A DNA stretch of 64,000 nucleotides from Methanoregulaceae archaeon (lineage in GTDB: Archaea; Halobacteriota; Methanomicrobia; Methanomicrobiales; Methanospirillaceae): NCBI GenBank assembly GCA_015660885.1, contig JACTUB010000002.1, positions 90,859-154,858 on the forward strand, given 5' to 3'. The position numbers and the translations under genes were made by a program. This document shows positions 26,800-36,344 of the stretch, in pieces. A model generated the notes under the pieces. It was not told the origin of the DNA. It searched no databases and saw nothing but the letters and a program-made list of their open reading frames with translations. Numbering within the stretch: the first letter of the stretch is position 1; each line of letters begins with the position of its first letter.

Positions 26800-27113
26800 G
26801 GCTTTTCATTTCAGGAAATGCCAGGGAGTGGCTATTCAAAAGGGAACGTGTAGACTTCAATTTTTGTGGGAGATACACCCGAACGATTCTAAAAAATCTG
26901 TAATTCAGGAATGATTGAACATACATATGGTCGGGTGCTGTAATAGGACTGCGTGCCAGGATATAACGCGGGAAGCAGGATATTTACCAGTAAAAACAGA
27001 GCGAGACGGGAACCGGCATCATCTATATACAGCGAAAACAGCGGAATATCTTTGGTATTGAATCCGTAATTTTCGTGTTGTATCTTTGTTCTTAAGTCCT
27101 GACTGTTCAGGTA
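26800..27113. other. stretch without a supported gene
   Basis: No frame in either direction looks like a protein, and I see no hairpin or repeat worth annotating. It is moderately AT-rich and lies within a zone of decayed genes. Confidence 0.35.
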
Positions 27114-27482
27114 TTATATTTTTGACTGGTCGTATCCTTTTTGTATTCCTGTGGGATGCGACTTGACATTACCCCTGCTGCTGCGGTAGTATTTACGGTT
27201 ATTGTCCTCCGGAAGTTTATCATCAGCATTTCGAAGAGACTTCTGATCTGTATCTGATTTTATTTTCAGGAAACAATCGACAGGGTTTTTACCTCCCACG
27301 CAAGCCTTGGTTTTGAAATCCTCGCACTCATTGCAGGTTGGCACGCAGGATACCAGGACTCCGGGGAAGTGCGCTCTCCAGAGCTCAGGATCAATTTTTC
27401 CCTCGCTCATATATTTTCGTAGGTGTCGTGCGGTATATTTCATCACTAGTACTGGGCAGTGGGTAATCTTATCAGTATGCAA
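27114..27482 (-). CDS. cysteine-containing hypothetical protein (122 aa)
   Basis: I do not recognise a named family. The first 75 residues look conserved-protein-like: CPVLVMKYTARHLRKYM, DPELWRAHFPGV, then a Cys cluster CVPTCNECEDFKTKAC and NPVDCF, which could bind zinc or an iron-sulfur cluster. The C-terminal 45 residues are hydrophilic and of low complexity. The longest frame starts at a TTG (27482); an ATG at 27443 (M14) is equally possible. It is near the start of a minus-strand run that continues to the surface protein upstream. Confidence 0.55.
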   Translation of the reverse strand: MHTDKITHCPVLVMKYTARHLRKYMSEGKIDPELWRAHFPGVLVSCVPTCNECEDFKTKACVGGKNPVDCFLKIKSDTDQKSLRNADDKLPEDNNRKYYRSSRGNVKSHPTGIQKGYDQSKI

Positions 27483-27522
27483 TAAGGATAACAGTTGCGG
27501 TTTTCACGCAATATTCGGTGTA

Positions 27523-28260
27523 TTAACGCGACAGGTTCCCTTTTCCCCATACTACAACTCCTGCTGCAATCGCCACCATACAGCATTCAATTCCTGCCGG
27601 GGATGGCCGGGTTGGTGTTGCTTCGGGTGCCGCTGTCATTGTCATCAGCGTCGTTGCAGGAGGAGGACTTGTCGTTGGGGTCTCCACTGCCCGGGTGGTT
27701 GTGGGTAAGACCGGGAGATATGATGGTGTTGGCTGAATCGTGATTCCTGTGGGGAGCCCCCGTTCTACGAGAAGGACATTGTTGGCAGCCGAACTGGGAT
27801 TTTCGACTTTGATGGAGAATGTCCTGGTTGCGGTGGCCGAGGATGTCTGGAACGCGACCACTGCCCGTCCGACTGCATCGGTAGTCACAAGGGCATAATA
27901 ATTCGTGTTCGACATGACAGGTGTTGAGGGTGCAACATCGTCGCGTATGGTGCGACCGTTCCCGTTACTGAATACATACGACCCGATATTATAGGGGCCG
28001 TCAGGAGGATCCTTTTGTACCCGGAGCTGTCCCCCGACGATGATCGGGGGCTGGTCACCGGATAAACCGCTCAGGGTGGATGTCCGTGTAACCCAGACAT
28101 AGTAAGCGGTATTTGGTAACCCGGTTATCGTAATGGTAAAGCGGCTTCCCCGTGTCAACGAATCACTGGAAGATACATTGGCTGCAGAGACGGGAATTAT
28201 TATCGCAATACAACAGGTGATCACCAGGAGTAAAATGAACGCGGAATGCAGTCGTGCCAT
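27523..28260 (-). CDS. exported surface protein with Thr/Pro stalk and C-terminal anchor
   Basis: This 245-residue protein begins with a signal peptide (LHSAFILLLVITCCIAIIIP, then VSA near residue 25), followed by an extracellular beta domain resembling the DUF3821 type of methanogen surface proteins (GSRFTITITGLPNTAYYVWV and later ATRTFSIKVENPSS). A Thr/Pro-rich stalk follows and a last hydrophobic segment of about 15 residues with a short basic end. I chose the ATG at 28260 because GGAAGG lies six bases before it. Function unknown; display on the cell surface is inferred. Confidence 0.72.
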   Translation of the reverse strand: MARLHSAFILLLVITCCIAIIIPVSAANVSSSDSLTRGSRFTITITGLPNTAYYVWVTRTSTLSGLSGDQPPIIVGGQLRVQKDPPDGPYNIGSYVFSNGNGRTIRDDVAPSTPVMSNTNYYALVTTDAVGRAVVAFQTSSATATRTFSIKVENPSSAANNVLLVERGLPTGITIQPTPSYLPVLPTTTRAVETPTTSPPPATTLMTMTAAPEATPTRPSPAGIECCMVAIAAGVVVWGKGNLSR

Positions 28261-28358
28261 CTTCATCCTTCCCGTATATTCATGCGGAACGTGGTATACT
28301 ATAGCCCGTTGTGCCAAAAACATTCTGATCGCGGCATCAGTATTTTTCATTCAGGGAA

Positions 28359-29849
28359 TCAGGTAGCTGAGCTATCTTTTCTCCTCCCAATGCACTCAAG
28401 GTCGATGAAACCATTAAACGGATCTGTCTTGAGCAGGCGGACCCTTATCTTCTGACCTACCCGGAGACCTTGTCCTCCCTGCATTATCCGCCCCTCAGCT
28501 GGGGGTTTAATGAGTCTGGCATAGGTTCCTTTCTCCGATGCTCCGGTCACTAATGCGTCAAAGACATGGCCGGTCATGTTCTGGAGAAGTACAGCTGCTG
28601 CGGCTTTTCGCATGAAGCGTTCGACTTTCTTGGATCCTTTCTCACGTGAGGTCAGCCAGACAGATTGATCGATGAGCTCTTTTTCCGTATAGGGGCTGGG
28701 CACGCTGTCAATAACCGATTTTAAGAGTCGCTGGATAATGAGATCGACATATCGCCTGTTGGGGGCAGTGCCGTGCGTGTAATCAGTGACGGCGAGGCCA
28801 AAGTGACCGTATGGGGGTTCACCTGGTTCGAGTGTCATGTATTCACCGGGCCCGATAAGTTTTACTACCGTCAGGGACAGGTCAGGGAAGCGTTCCGGGT
28901 CGACTTCTTTTTGCCGGTTCAGGAATTTCGAGAGTGATTTTGAATCAGGTTCTGCGGGCAGATACTCACCATATGCTGCTGCTGTCAGCACGATTTCGTC
29001 CCAGTACCTGGGTGTCCGCACAACTCTCTGTATCATAGGTATCCCGGCCCTGCCCAGGTAATTCACCGTGGTGCCGTTGGCCGCGACCATGAATTCCTCT
29101 ATTACGCTTCTTGCCATGTTCTTCTTCTGGACGACAAGATCTTTTACCGAGCCATTCTCGACGATCGCTTCGGCTTCGATGGTCTCGAGATCGAGTGCCC
29201 CCTGCTCCATCCGGAATTTTTTCAGGCGCTGTGCTGCCTCATTTTGCAGGCGAACCTGTTCTTCAAGGCCCGGAGTATCCCGAATTTTTCCGGGTATTGG
29301 CCCGACCCCCTCAAGCCAGTCACCGACTTCCTCATAGATGAGTTTTGCCTTATTGGATACCACGGCCCGGTAAATTTCACCGGCTCTGACCTCTCCGCCG
29401 GGAAGAACCGTATATTCTATAACAATCGCCATGTGGTCTGGACCGGGCAGGAGTGAAGATATCCCCTTTGAGAGCGCGTCCGGCAGCATCGGGAAAATTT
29501 CGATACCCGTATAAACCGAGGTTCCGTTATGGGCAGCATGCTGATCGGTCTGGGATTGTTTCCTGACGTAGACATCAACATCCGCGATTGCGACCTTCAC
29601 GTGTATTTCTCCGTTCTGTTCACGTTCGCAGACTTCCATCTGGTCGAGGTCCATGGAATCGAAATTATCAATAGATGACCAGAGGAGCATTCGCAGGTCT
29701 TTCGTAGTTTCCCCGCCGGTGGGAACTGCCATGGCATGTATGGCTTCAACCTCTTTTATCACAGAATCGGGGAACTGGGGTTCAAAGCCGTACTTCCTCA
29801 TCGCATTTTTTGCGATGCCTTTTAAGTCAATTGTGCGGTTGTTTTTCAT
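28359..29849 (-). CDS. RNB-domain (RNase II/R family) exoribonuclease
   Basis: This 496-residue enzyme has the RNB catalytic domain, which degrades RNA 3' to 5'. The metal-binding region reads SSIDNFDSMDLDQME, a variant of the usual DxxxxxDxDD arrangement, and later blocks IEIFPMLPDALSKGISSLLPG (split about 150-170) and HGTAPNRRYVDLIIQRLL are typical. The C-terminal 70 residues (YARLIKPP...GLRVGQKIRVRLLKTDP) form an S1-like RNA-binding fold. There are no N-terminal cold-shock domains, so it is a short archaeal form. A TATA box at 29877-29888 is close to the ATG, consistent with a very short leader. Confidence 0.85.
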   Translation of the reverse strand: MKNNRTIDLKGIAKNAMRKYGFEPQFPDSVIKEVEAIHAMAVPTGGETTKDLRMLLWSSIDNFDSMDLDQMEVCEREQNGEIHVKVAIADVDVYVRKQSQTDQHAAHNGTSVYTGIEIFPMLPDALSKGISSLLPGPDHMAIVIEYTVLPGGEVRAGEIYRAVVSNKAKLIYEEVGDWLEGVGPIPGKIRDTPGLEEQVRLQNEAAQRLKKFRMEQGALDLETIEAEAIVENGSVKDLVVQKKNMARSVIEEFMVAANGTTVNYLGRAGIPMIQRVVRTPRYWDEIVLTAAAYGEYLPAEPDSKSLSKFLNRQKEVDPERFPDLSLTVVKLIGPGEYMTLEPGEPPYGHFGLAVTDYTHGTAPNRRYVDLIIQRLLKSVIDSVPSPYTEKELIDQSVWLTSREKGSKKVERFMRKAAAAVLLQNMTGHVFDALVTGASEKGTYARLIKPPAEGRIMQGGQGLRVGQKIRVRLLKTDPFNGFIDLECIGRRKDSSAT

Positions 29850-30002
29850 TTTCGGATGATAGAAATGCTTTTCTGGGATATAAATATCCTCGTGTTTTAT
29901 CTCTGTGATTCACAAAGCAGGAGATCGAGATCTCTAGGAGCACTCGGTGAATACGGATACCAAGTTCTTCCTCCTCAGAAATCTGCAATGATCTGTATCG
30001 TA

Positions 30003-30488
30003 TCACTTCTTTTTTTCAAGCAACACCACTTTTACTTCCTCTGCGTGACCTTTCGGGCTGACCTTACGCCAGACTGCAACAATTGTCCCCTCTGGATCGA
30101 TAAGGAACGTATCCCGCTGGATGCCAAGAAATTCCCTGCCAAACATCGTTTTTGGTTTCCACGAATTATACGCTTTGAGCACGGTGTGATCCGTATCTGA
30201 GAGGAGCAGGATGGAAAGGTTGTGTTTCTCTGCAAACTTCTGGTGGCTCTCGGACGTATCTGCACTTACCCCGATTACCTGTGCACCGAGATCTGCAAAT
30301 TTCTCAAGGGCAGCGTTAAACTGCATCGCCTCAATAGTGCAGCCCGGTGTATTATCCCGCGGGTAAAAATACAGTACAACCCATTTCCCCCTGAACTTGT
30401 CAAGACAGATGCTGGTTCCGTCCGCATCCGGAAGACAGAACGCCGCTGCCGTTTTTCCGATGAGTGGATCTTCACGTGACTGAGCCAT
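30003..30488 (-). CDS. bcp: peroxiredoxin, Bcp/PrxQ type
   Basis: This 161-residue thioredoxin-fold peroxidase reduces hydroperoxides with an active-site Cys in YPRDNTPGCTIEAMQF (Cys51). The resolving Cys five positions later, found in many Bcp proteins, is replaced (GCTIEAMQ), so it is probably a one-Cys type or uses another thiol. Other conserved blocks are FRGKWVVLYFYP and GVSADTSESHQKF. It is cytoplasmic, with no signal. It is transcribed alone, downstream of a gene-poor stretch. Confidence 0.9.
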   Translation of the reverse strand: MAQSREDPLIGKTAAAFCLPDADGTSICLDKFRGKWVVLYFYPRDNTPGCTIEAMQFNAALEKFADLGAQVIGVSADTSESHQKFAEKHNLSILLLSDTDHTVLKAYNSWKPKTMFGREFLGIQRDTFLIDPEGTIVAVWRKVSPKGHAEEVKVVLLEKKK

Positions 30489-30665
30489 ATATATCAGGAA
30501 AGTGATTGGTATGTTTACTCTTCAAGGCATCTGTGCCTGCACAGGTTTGATGCAGTTCCCCGGTCAATGAAGCAGGAATATGATGACAGGGAAATACCTG
30601 CATGTCATCTCTTTAATAAGAAGGATTTTTCAGAGGATATCCAGTTCGATGCCGTTCATACACTT

Positions 30666-30797
30666 TTAAGGATCTTTGTCTGAAATATTCTGGACCTGAA
30701 CCGGAGACACAGTTGCACCGGCCGCAGCAGACACCAATAAGAAAATGAAAAAAGTGCCGGAAAGCACCAGTTTTTGAGTATTTCTCTCCTTAACCAA
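30666..30797 (-). pseudogene. remnant of an exported protein (signal peptide only)
   Basis: A 43-codon minus-strand frame encodes a convincing signal peptide (LVLSGTFFIFLLVSAAAG) followed by ATVSPVQVQNIS and then a stop. AAGGAGAGA lies inside the frame near its start, so initiation could be at a nearby non-ATG codon; there is no ATG. It looks like the 5' end of a lost surface protein gene. A genuine small secreted peptide is less likely. Confidence 0.35.
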
Positions 30798-31197
30798 CAG
30801 TCATCAAACCGCTTTACCGGTAATGATGTGATCGTCCGCTGGATGTAATAAAACGATTCCTATTTAATTGTGAGAAAATATCCCTTATTGCACTCACCAT
30901 AAAGGGATTATCCCGGTCCGGATTATGCACGATTGATGATGGCAACAGGTGTAACCGTCTTTTAACCGGTGATTTGGATGGGCAGTTCCCGTTGAACCCC
31001 GCCTTGACGTGCAAAAGATGGCATCATGCCAGGCAGCAACCCCAAAAGACAGTAATTATTGCAAAAGTTTACCGTTTGGAAATTCAATGAACCAGGGTAT
31101 CTGGCAGCTTTCTTCCCTTTTAGTCCAAATTTTTACTTCAATGATGATCCCACCCAAATATTGACAAAATCTCCCGGCATATGCTATTCCGCTGATT
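30798..31197. other. rest of a gene-poor stretch
   Basis: Together with 30489-30665 this is about 700 bp with no intact gene. The frames at 30814-31014 (minus) and 31059-31259 (plus) have no ribosome binding site and no family features. I see no repeat or stable hairpin. Confidence 0.35.
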
Positions 31198-31992
31198 ATG
31201 GTAAAAAAACTCTACCCATTCCTGATATCGGTTCCCCATGGGGGTACAGAAGTACCTGAAGGCTTCCGCCCGCTTTTACTGATTGGAGATGATGATCTCC
31301 GGTATTATTGCGATCCGCATACCCGCGTTGTATTCGGATTCAAAGACCGCGTCGCTGCTTTTATTGATACCCCCATCTCCCGAATGGTTGTAGACCTCAA
31401 CCGTCCGCCGTTGCCACTCCCCCTCCGCGATCCAGATGGAATTATCAAAGTAAAGACTGTCGATGGCAGGGAGGTCTACCGACCCGGACAGCTGCCTGAT
31501 ATGCACCGTATCCATCACCTTCTTAAGACCTATTACTTCCCCTATCACCAGCGAATCGATGAGCTAATCGACCGGAAACCTGTCAGGATCGCATTCGACT
31601 GCCATTCCATGCTCCCTTATGGTTCGAAAGACCAGAAGGATGCCGGGAAAAAACGCCCTTTGATTTGTCTTGGAAACAATGGCGACCTGCAGGGCAGTGC
31701 AAAAAAAGGAAGTATTACTACTTGTTCTGACGAGTGTATTACAGCACTTGCAGGTGTTTTCAGGGATGAATTCTCCGAGGTTGCGATCAACAATCCTTTC
31801 TCCGGTGGTTTTATTTCAAACGCACATTACTGGCACAAGGGTATTCCCTGGATCCAGATTGAAATAAACCGCTCCCTGTATGAACCCGATGGATTGTCTG
31901 CTCACCCTCAAAAAGAGATACGGAATCGTATCCTCTGGCTTAAGGAAAAGATCTGGGACGTTTTAACCTCTTTCTGGAACAGCGTCCAGTAG
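31198..31992 (+). CDS. N-formylglutamate amidohydrolase-like protein
   Basis: This 264-residue protein has the fold motifs of the N-formylglutamate amidohydrolase family: VPHGGTEVPEGF near the N-terminus (zinc His), MVVDLNRPP, the FDCHSMLPYG block with the second zinc His, and IEINRSLY near the end. Bacterial members release formate from N-formylglutamate in histidine breakdown; no hut genes are in this window, so its substrate in this methanogen may be another acyl amide. It is cytoplasmic and probably transcribed alone. Confidence 0.82.
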   Translation: MVKKLYPFLISVPHGGTEVPEGFRPLLLIGDDDLRYYCDPHTRVVFGFKDRVAAFIDTPISRMVVDLNRPPLPLPLRDPDGIIKVKTVDGREVYRPGQLPDMHRIHHLLKTYYFPYHQRIDELIDRKPVRIAFDCHSMLPYGSKDQKDAGKKRPLICLGNNGDLQGSAKKGSITTCSDECITALAGVFRDEFSEVAINNPFSGGFISNAHYWHKGIPWIQIEINRSLYEPDGLSAHPQKEIRNRILWLKEKIWDVLTSFWNSVQ

Positions 31993-32177
31993 CTGACAGA
32001 TTAAATTCCTATAATCATCGGCAAAGAACACATGCAGTTTTTAATAAAATAATACACTCATAGCACCGGTTTACTTCCCGGGAGTGTCAGAACCTTTGGA
32101 GCAGGGAGAAGGGATGTACATGCGGAATTGTTCTTAAAAAATGGCTTTCCGGAATTTTGCCGGAGTGGGGGGGTACT

Positions 32178-32807
32178 TTAGTTCCGTATCCGGTGTTGCT
32201 CGAGGTCACCGTTATGGTATACCATCACCGTGATCTCTTCACCGCGGTTAAACCGCCGTACATGGTCATCGTAAACTTTCTGCACGTGACGGAGCTGGTG
32301 ACGGGTGAAATAATCCCGGATGAATTCGAGAAACCGGATCTCCTGCGTAAGGAACGCATTCTCGTACTCTTTGGTTTCACGGGCAAGATCGAGGCTCTCG
32401 TCATCAGAAATAACAGCGTCATATTCCCCGTGCTGGTCAAGTCCGGAAAATTGCCGCCAGTCGACGTACCCGTGTTCGTCGGGTTCACGGTGGAGCATGT
32501 ATGGATAAATACGACAGATTGTAAAACGGCGGTCGTAAATCCGGCACCTTCCGTTTTCCAGAAACCAGCAGGATCCACTGACCTTATCCCGTGTCCGCAC
32601 TGCATACCCCGAAACATAGAATATGCCGTTCTGGTCACAAAATTCGGGTGCTGGTGCAGGTTCGAGAGCAGCAGGATCAAATGCTTTGACTGAGGTTACA
32701 TCACGGTCGAGCAGGAATACATGCCCATTGAATGCCCTGGTACAGCACTTCGCACATGACGTGCACCGGAAACCTATTCTCTGAATCACTCCGGCAAGAC
32801 GTTTCAC
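32178..32807 (-). CDS. YkgJ-family cysteine-cluster protein
   Basis: This 209-residue protein has the CxxCxxCC cluster near the N-terminus (CTSCAKCC, residues 15-22) and later cysteines in SGSCWFLENGRCRIYDRRFTIC, a pattern like the second half of the family domain. A charged C-terminal extension (about 140-209) follows. The first gene of this family in the window is at 8727-9209 and is shorter. Role unknown; a metal or Fe-S cluster is likely. Confidence 0.82.
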   Translation of the reverse strand: MKRLAGVIQRIGFRCTSCAKCCTRAFNGHVFLLDRDVTSVKAFDPAALEPAPAPEFCDQNGIFYVSGYAVRTRDKVSGSCWFLENGRCRIYDRRFTICRIYPYMLHREPDEHGYVDWRQFSGLDQHGEYDAVISDDESLDLARETKEYENAFLTQEIRFLEFIRDYFTRHQLRHVQKVYDDHVRRFNRGEEITVMVYHNGDLEQHRIRN

Positions 32808-33043
32808 GGGATATTCTAAAAGACTGTTGCGTTCCTGCGTCAGCGCTGCGATGCGGAGAGGAATAGGGATCAGGGAAACGGGATCACCTCACAAATTTAC
32901 CGGAAAGTGTGATGGCACACCTTATTGCTTTTGCGAGAGTGTCATCGAGTCGGGTCATTCTTCTCAAATATTTTTAAGATTTCTTTTTCAAAATTTTATA
33001 ATTACCACAGCATTATAGACTTCATAAATGATAGTATACTCTG

Positions 33044-33946
33044 ATGGAACCATCAACGGAACTTGTTCGCAGAGTTGAGATTAGTTCTGGAAAAGAACGG
33101 TATATTCTCACGTTGAATTCCGAAGATTTTTCTGCGATTTTTCCCGGGATGATCAGGTATACGCTAACCGTTACAGAAGGGGGGCAGACGATCTCTGTTT
33201 TTCGTACTAATTCATTTGAATACTCCCCGCTTGTCCCGCTCGCAGCAGAGGACGTGGCAAAGCGCACAGCCAATGAGTGGGAGCAGGAAATCCGCAATAA
33301 TCCCATGGAATTTAACCTGAATCGGCGGCATGAGTATCCGAAACGTCCTGCCTCTCCCCCTGTAGATCTTGTTGTAATCCAGGGAAGCCCACGGGCAAAT
33401 GGTAACTGCAGCATCCTTGCCGGTTGGGCGGTTGATGCAGCATATGAACTCAGCAGACATGCTCAGGTCATTTACCCTCATGACATGAATATACGGTGTT
33501 GCATCGGGTGCTACCAGTGCTACAATACCGGCTCCTGCGTCTTTGATGATGATATGAGTGGTATCATCGATGCTATACGGAGTACATCGCTTCTTGTCGT
33601 ATGCTCTCCTGTTTATACCAATACTGTCCCCGGCGGGCTCAAGCTGGTTATCGACCGTTGCCAGGCATACCATGCGGAGAGGGCGCTGTCTGGAGGTATT
33701 ACGGGACAAAGAGGTCTTATTTTTTCTGTCGCAGGAAGGAAAGGGGATGAGAATTTTACCTGTGTTACCCGTGTTATTGCAGCTTTTTTAAGAAATCTTG
33801 ATATTATTCCTGCCGGAGAGATCCTGATTGACCATGTGGATGCGGTGAGGGATATCAGGACTATACCCGGTCTGGAACAAAATGTCCGGGAAAAGGTAAA
33901 ACAATACCTAGTCATCAGGAAAAATCAGGGAAAAAATAAAGATTAG
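33044..33946 (+). CDS. iron-sulfur flavoprotein / NAD(P)H-dependent FMN reductase with an extra N-terminal domain
   Basis: This 300-residue protein has a C-terminal flavodoxin-like domain from about residue 105: VVIQGSPRANGNCSIL is the FMN phosphate loop, CCIGCYQCYNTGSC carries cysteines like the cluster motif of iron-sulfur flavoproteins, and SPVYTNTVPGGLKLVIDR is the conserved flavin-binding turn. The first 100 residues are a separate beta-rich domain that I do not recognise. It is likely a cytoplasmic electron-transfer protein. Its stop codon overlaps that of the convergent lipoprotein gene. Confidence 0.82.
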   Translation: MEPSTELVRRVEISSGKERYILTLNSEDFSAIFPGMIRYTLTVTEGGQTISVFRTNSFEYSPLVPLAAEDVAKRTANEWEQEIRNNPMEFNLNRRHEYPKRPASPPVDLVVIQGSPRANGNCSILAGWAVDAAYELSRHAQVIYPHDMNIRCCIGCYQCYNTGSCVFDDDMSGIIDAIRSTSLLVVCSPVYTNTVPGGLKLVIDRCQAYHAERALSGGITGQRGLIFSVAGRKGDENFTCVTRVIAAFLRNLDIIPAGEILIDHVDAVRDIRTIPGLEQNVREKVKQYLVIRKNQGKNKD

Positions 33947-34437
33947 TATTGTCTGAAAGGTACATATGCGTCGTAGATTTTTACTTTCTCACCCTGAGGA
34001 TCAGTTGCCCAGATTTCTGCCCGGTCTTTTAACCCGGGTGCATTCGTGCTGCGCAAGGATATTTCTTGTCCTTTGTACAGGGGTTTTTTCATCACGCCGG
34101 TTACCACTACACCATCGGATCCGGTTACCGTGACATCGATCTGCTGGATAAAGTTGAGTCCTTTGCCTCCCTGACAGCTGACAATGATCTGGGGGTCGTA
34201 TGACAGACCATTGCTCTGGACCTGGACCTCGATGTTCCAGTTATCAGGAAGCGTCTGGGTTGGTCCTGGTGTGGATAACACCGTGGTGGGGGTTGATGTA
34301 GTTGTTGTGAGAACAGTTGTCTCGACCGGTGTAGGTGTTGGTGTTACCGGGGGCGTTGCAGGTTGTGTACATCCGGCTGCGAGTACGAGCACAATGCAGA
34401 GGAAACCTGCAGATGCAATTACCAGTGTCTTATTCAT
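33943..34437 (-). CDS. lipoprotein with Thr/Pro linker
   Basis: This 164-residue protein begins with a signal and lipobox (IVLVLAAGC, lipid Cys near 23), followed by a 40-residue Thr/Pro/Val linker (for example PTPTPVETTVLTTTTSTPTT), then a beta-rich domain of about 90 residues (WNIEVQVQSNGLSYDP, IDVTVTGSDGVVVTG). I chose the ATG at 34437 because the long frame upstream lacks a signal. It is anchored outside the cell. The function is unknown; similar lipoproteins are frequent in Methanomicrobiales. Its 3' end overlaps the FMN reductase gene by four bases. Confidence 0.75.
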   Translation of the reverse strand: MNKTLVIASAGFLCIVLVLAAGCTQPATPPVTPTPTPVETTVLTTTTSTPTTVLSTPGPTQTLPDNWNIEVQVQSNGLSYDPQIIVSCQGGKGLNFIQQIDVTVTGSDGVVVTGVMKKPLYKGQEISLRSTNAPGLKDRAEIWATDPQGEKVKIYDAYVPFRQY

Positions 34438-34614
34438 ACCGGATAATTTCCCGGGTGTGTATTTTATGTTTCTGTTTTTTCTGTACAAACAGGATTATTG
34501 GTGCTGTTCATAATTCTGGGGGAACTTCAGGAATCTCTTATTTGTTTCTGTCATTACTATCGCGACAGGTTATTCTTACTAAAACCAAAAAAGAAAAACT
34601 ATAAGGCAGATTGG

Positions 34615-36213
34615 TTATCCCCGCTTCCCTGATGCCGGCTCGATCCCGGTTGGCTGGTTTCGGATCGTCCGCTCTTTCATGATGGTATAAACTTCTGTTG
34701 CGTATTCACGGGGGACTTCAACGAAGGAATAGGAATCGAGGACCCGTATCGATCCAATGGCTTTTCCGGGTATTCCTGTCTCACCGGCAATCGCTCCGAC
34801 AATGTCTTTGGGAGCGACTTTATGGATCCTGCCAACCCCGAGGAAGAACCTGACCATACCGGTTTCTGCTCCTGTGTCTGCAAAATCCATCTCTTCGCGC
34901 TTCTCAGGTACTTCCTCACTGCTCTGCTCCATCTGCAATTTGAGAAGCGCAGCAGCAATATCAATCGTACTGAGGTCGCCTTCGCTCTCCTGCTCGATGA
35001 TGCGTACGTAGGACTCCATTCCTCCCGCCTTGATGGTCGCGCGCACCTTTTCAACCATCGTGCGGGTACGCGTTTCTGCTACATCAGACTGTGTTGGTAT
35101 GGGCATACGGGGGATCTGGATTTTTGCATAGTGCTGAATCTCCCGGAGTTTGGTAAAATCCTTGGGTGCGACAAAAGTCACCGCCCTACCGCTTTTTCCC
35201 GCTCTGCCAGTTCTGCCGATACGGTGGACATAATATTCCACATCCTGCGGGACATCGAAATTGATCACCATATCGACGTCTTCTACGTCAATACCCCGCG
35301 CAGCGACATCTGTTGCGATCAGGATCTCGATGGTACCTTTCCGGAATCCGCCCATCACCCGGTCGCGCTGCGACTGCTTCAGGTCCCCGTGGAGTTCCTC
35401 GGCACGGTATCCGCGTGCCTTTACTTTTCCGGCGAGTTCCTCAGCGCGGCGTTTGGTATTGCAGAAGATGATTGACAGGTGCGGATCGGCTATATCGATG
35501 AGGCGGCAGAGCACGTCAAGTTTTTCGCGCTCTTTGACTTCAATATACGATTGCTCAGTCTGGGGAACGGTCAGTTCAGCGTACTCCACCTTTACAAACT
35601 CGGGTCTGTTCATGAACCGTTTGGAGATATCAACGATCGGCTGCGGGATTGTCGCTGAGAAGAGAAGAGTCTGGCGTTTCTGCGGGATTTTTTTAAGAAT
35701 CAGTTCGATATCGTCGCGGAATCCCATGTCAAGCATCTGGTCAGCTTCGTCGAGGACAACTATTGATACTTCATCGAGCGAAAGTGTTCGGCGTTGGAGA
35801 TGGTCCATCACCCGTCCTGGTGTCCCGATTACGATATGGACACCGGCACGGAGTGCACGCAACTGGCGGTCGATCGGCTGCCCGCCATATACCGGGAGAA
35901 CCGTGATACGCGGAAGATGGGCGAGAAGTTCAGAGAACTCTTCTGCTATCTGGATTGCAAGTTCGCGTGTCGGACAGAGTACGATTGCCTGTACTGTACG
36001 GTGTGCCGGATCAATCTTCTCAATGATGGGAATACCGAATGCGGCCGTTTTTCCCGTACCTGTTTGTGCCTGGGCGGTCACGTCACGCCCGGCTTGTATG
36101 AGGGGGATAGCGAGTGCCTGAATAGGTGTGGGCTCTTCAAAGCCCATATCTTCTATTGCTTTACCGACTTCAGACGAGAGGTGAAAATCGGAAAATTGTA
36201 TACGGGTATTCAT
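34615..36213 (-). CDS. DEAD-box RNA helicase with DbpA-type RNA-binding domain
   Basis: This 532-residue ATP-dependent RNA helicase has the full motif set: Q motif (FEEPTPIQ), Walker A (AQTGTGKTA), Ia (PTRELAIQ), DEAD (VLDEADQML), SAT (FSATIP), then motifs IV-VI (IIFCNTKRRAEELA, ATDVAARGIDV, HRIGRTGRAG). The C-terminal part ends with a DbpA-like domain (DIVGAIAGETGIPGKAIGSI, about 450-515) that binds structured RNA. It probably helps ribosome assembly or RNA turnover, and such genes are often cold-induced, though no regulatory signal is visible here. Confidence 0.92.
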   Translation of the reverse strand: MNTRIQFSDFHLSSEVGKAIEDMGFEEPTPIQALAIPLIQAGRDVTAQAQTGTGKTAAFGIPIIEKIDPAHRTVQAIVLCPTRELAIQIAEEFSELLAHLPRITVLPVYGGQPIDRQLRALRAGVHIVIGTPGRVMDHLQRRTLSLDEVSIVVLDEADQMLDMGFRDDIELILKKIPQKRQTLLFSATIPQPIVDISKRFMNRPEFVKVEYAELTVPQTEQSYIEVKEREKLDVLCRLIDIADPHLSIIFCNTKRRAEELAGKVKARGYRAEELHGDLKQSQRDRVMGGFRKGTIEILIATDVAARGIDVEDVDMVINFDVPQDVEYYVHRIGRTGRAGKSGRAVTFVAPKDFTKLREIQHYAKIQIPRMPIPTQSDVAETRTRTMVEKVRATIKAGGMESYVRIIEQESEGDLSTIDIAAALLKLQMEQSSEEVPEKREEMDFADTGAETGMVRFFLGVGRIHKVAPKDIVGAIAGETGIPGKAIGSIRVLDSYSFVEVPREYATEVYTIMKERTIRNQPTGIEPASGKRG

Positions 36214-36344
36214 ATCGCAACACCATTTGGCGTCAGGGCTCTTAAGATAACGCCCTAAGACACCTTTATTTTCATCCGGCTGACGATATCATGAGATTTT
36301 TTTATCTGTTCACGGGATAATGGGATAATAAAGAGGAGAAAGAG

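Noticed and set aside
30814..31259. Two frames of 66 codons in the gap before the amidohydrolase-like gene
   Set aside because: No family features, no ribosome binding site and atypical composition.
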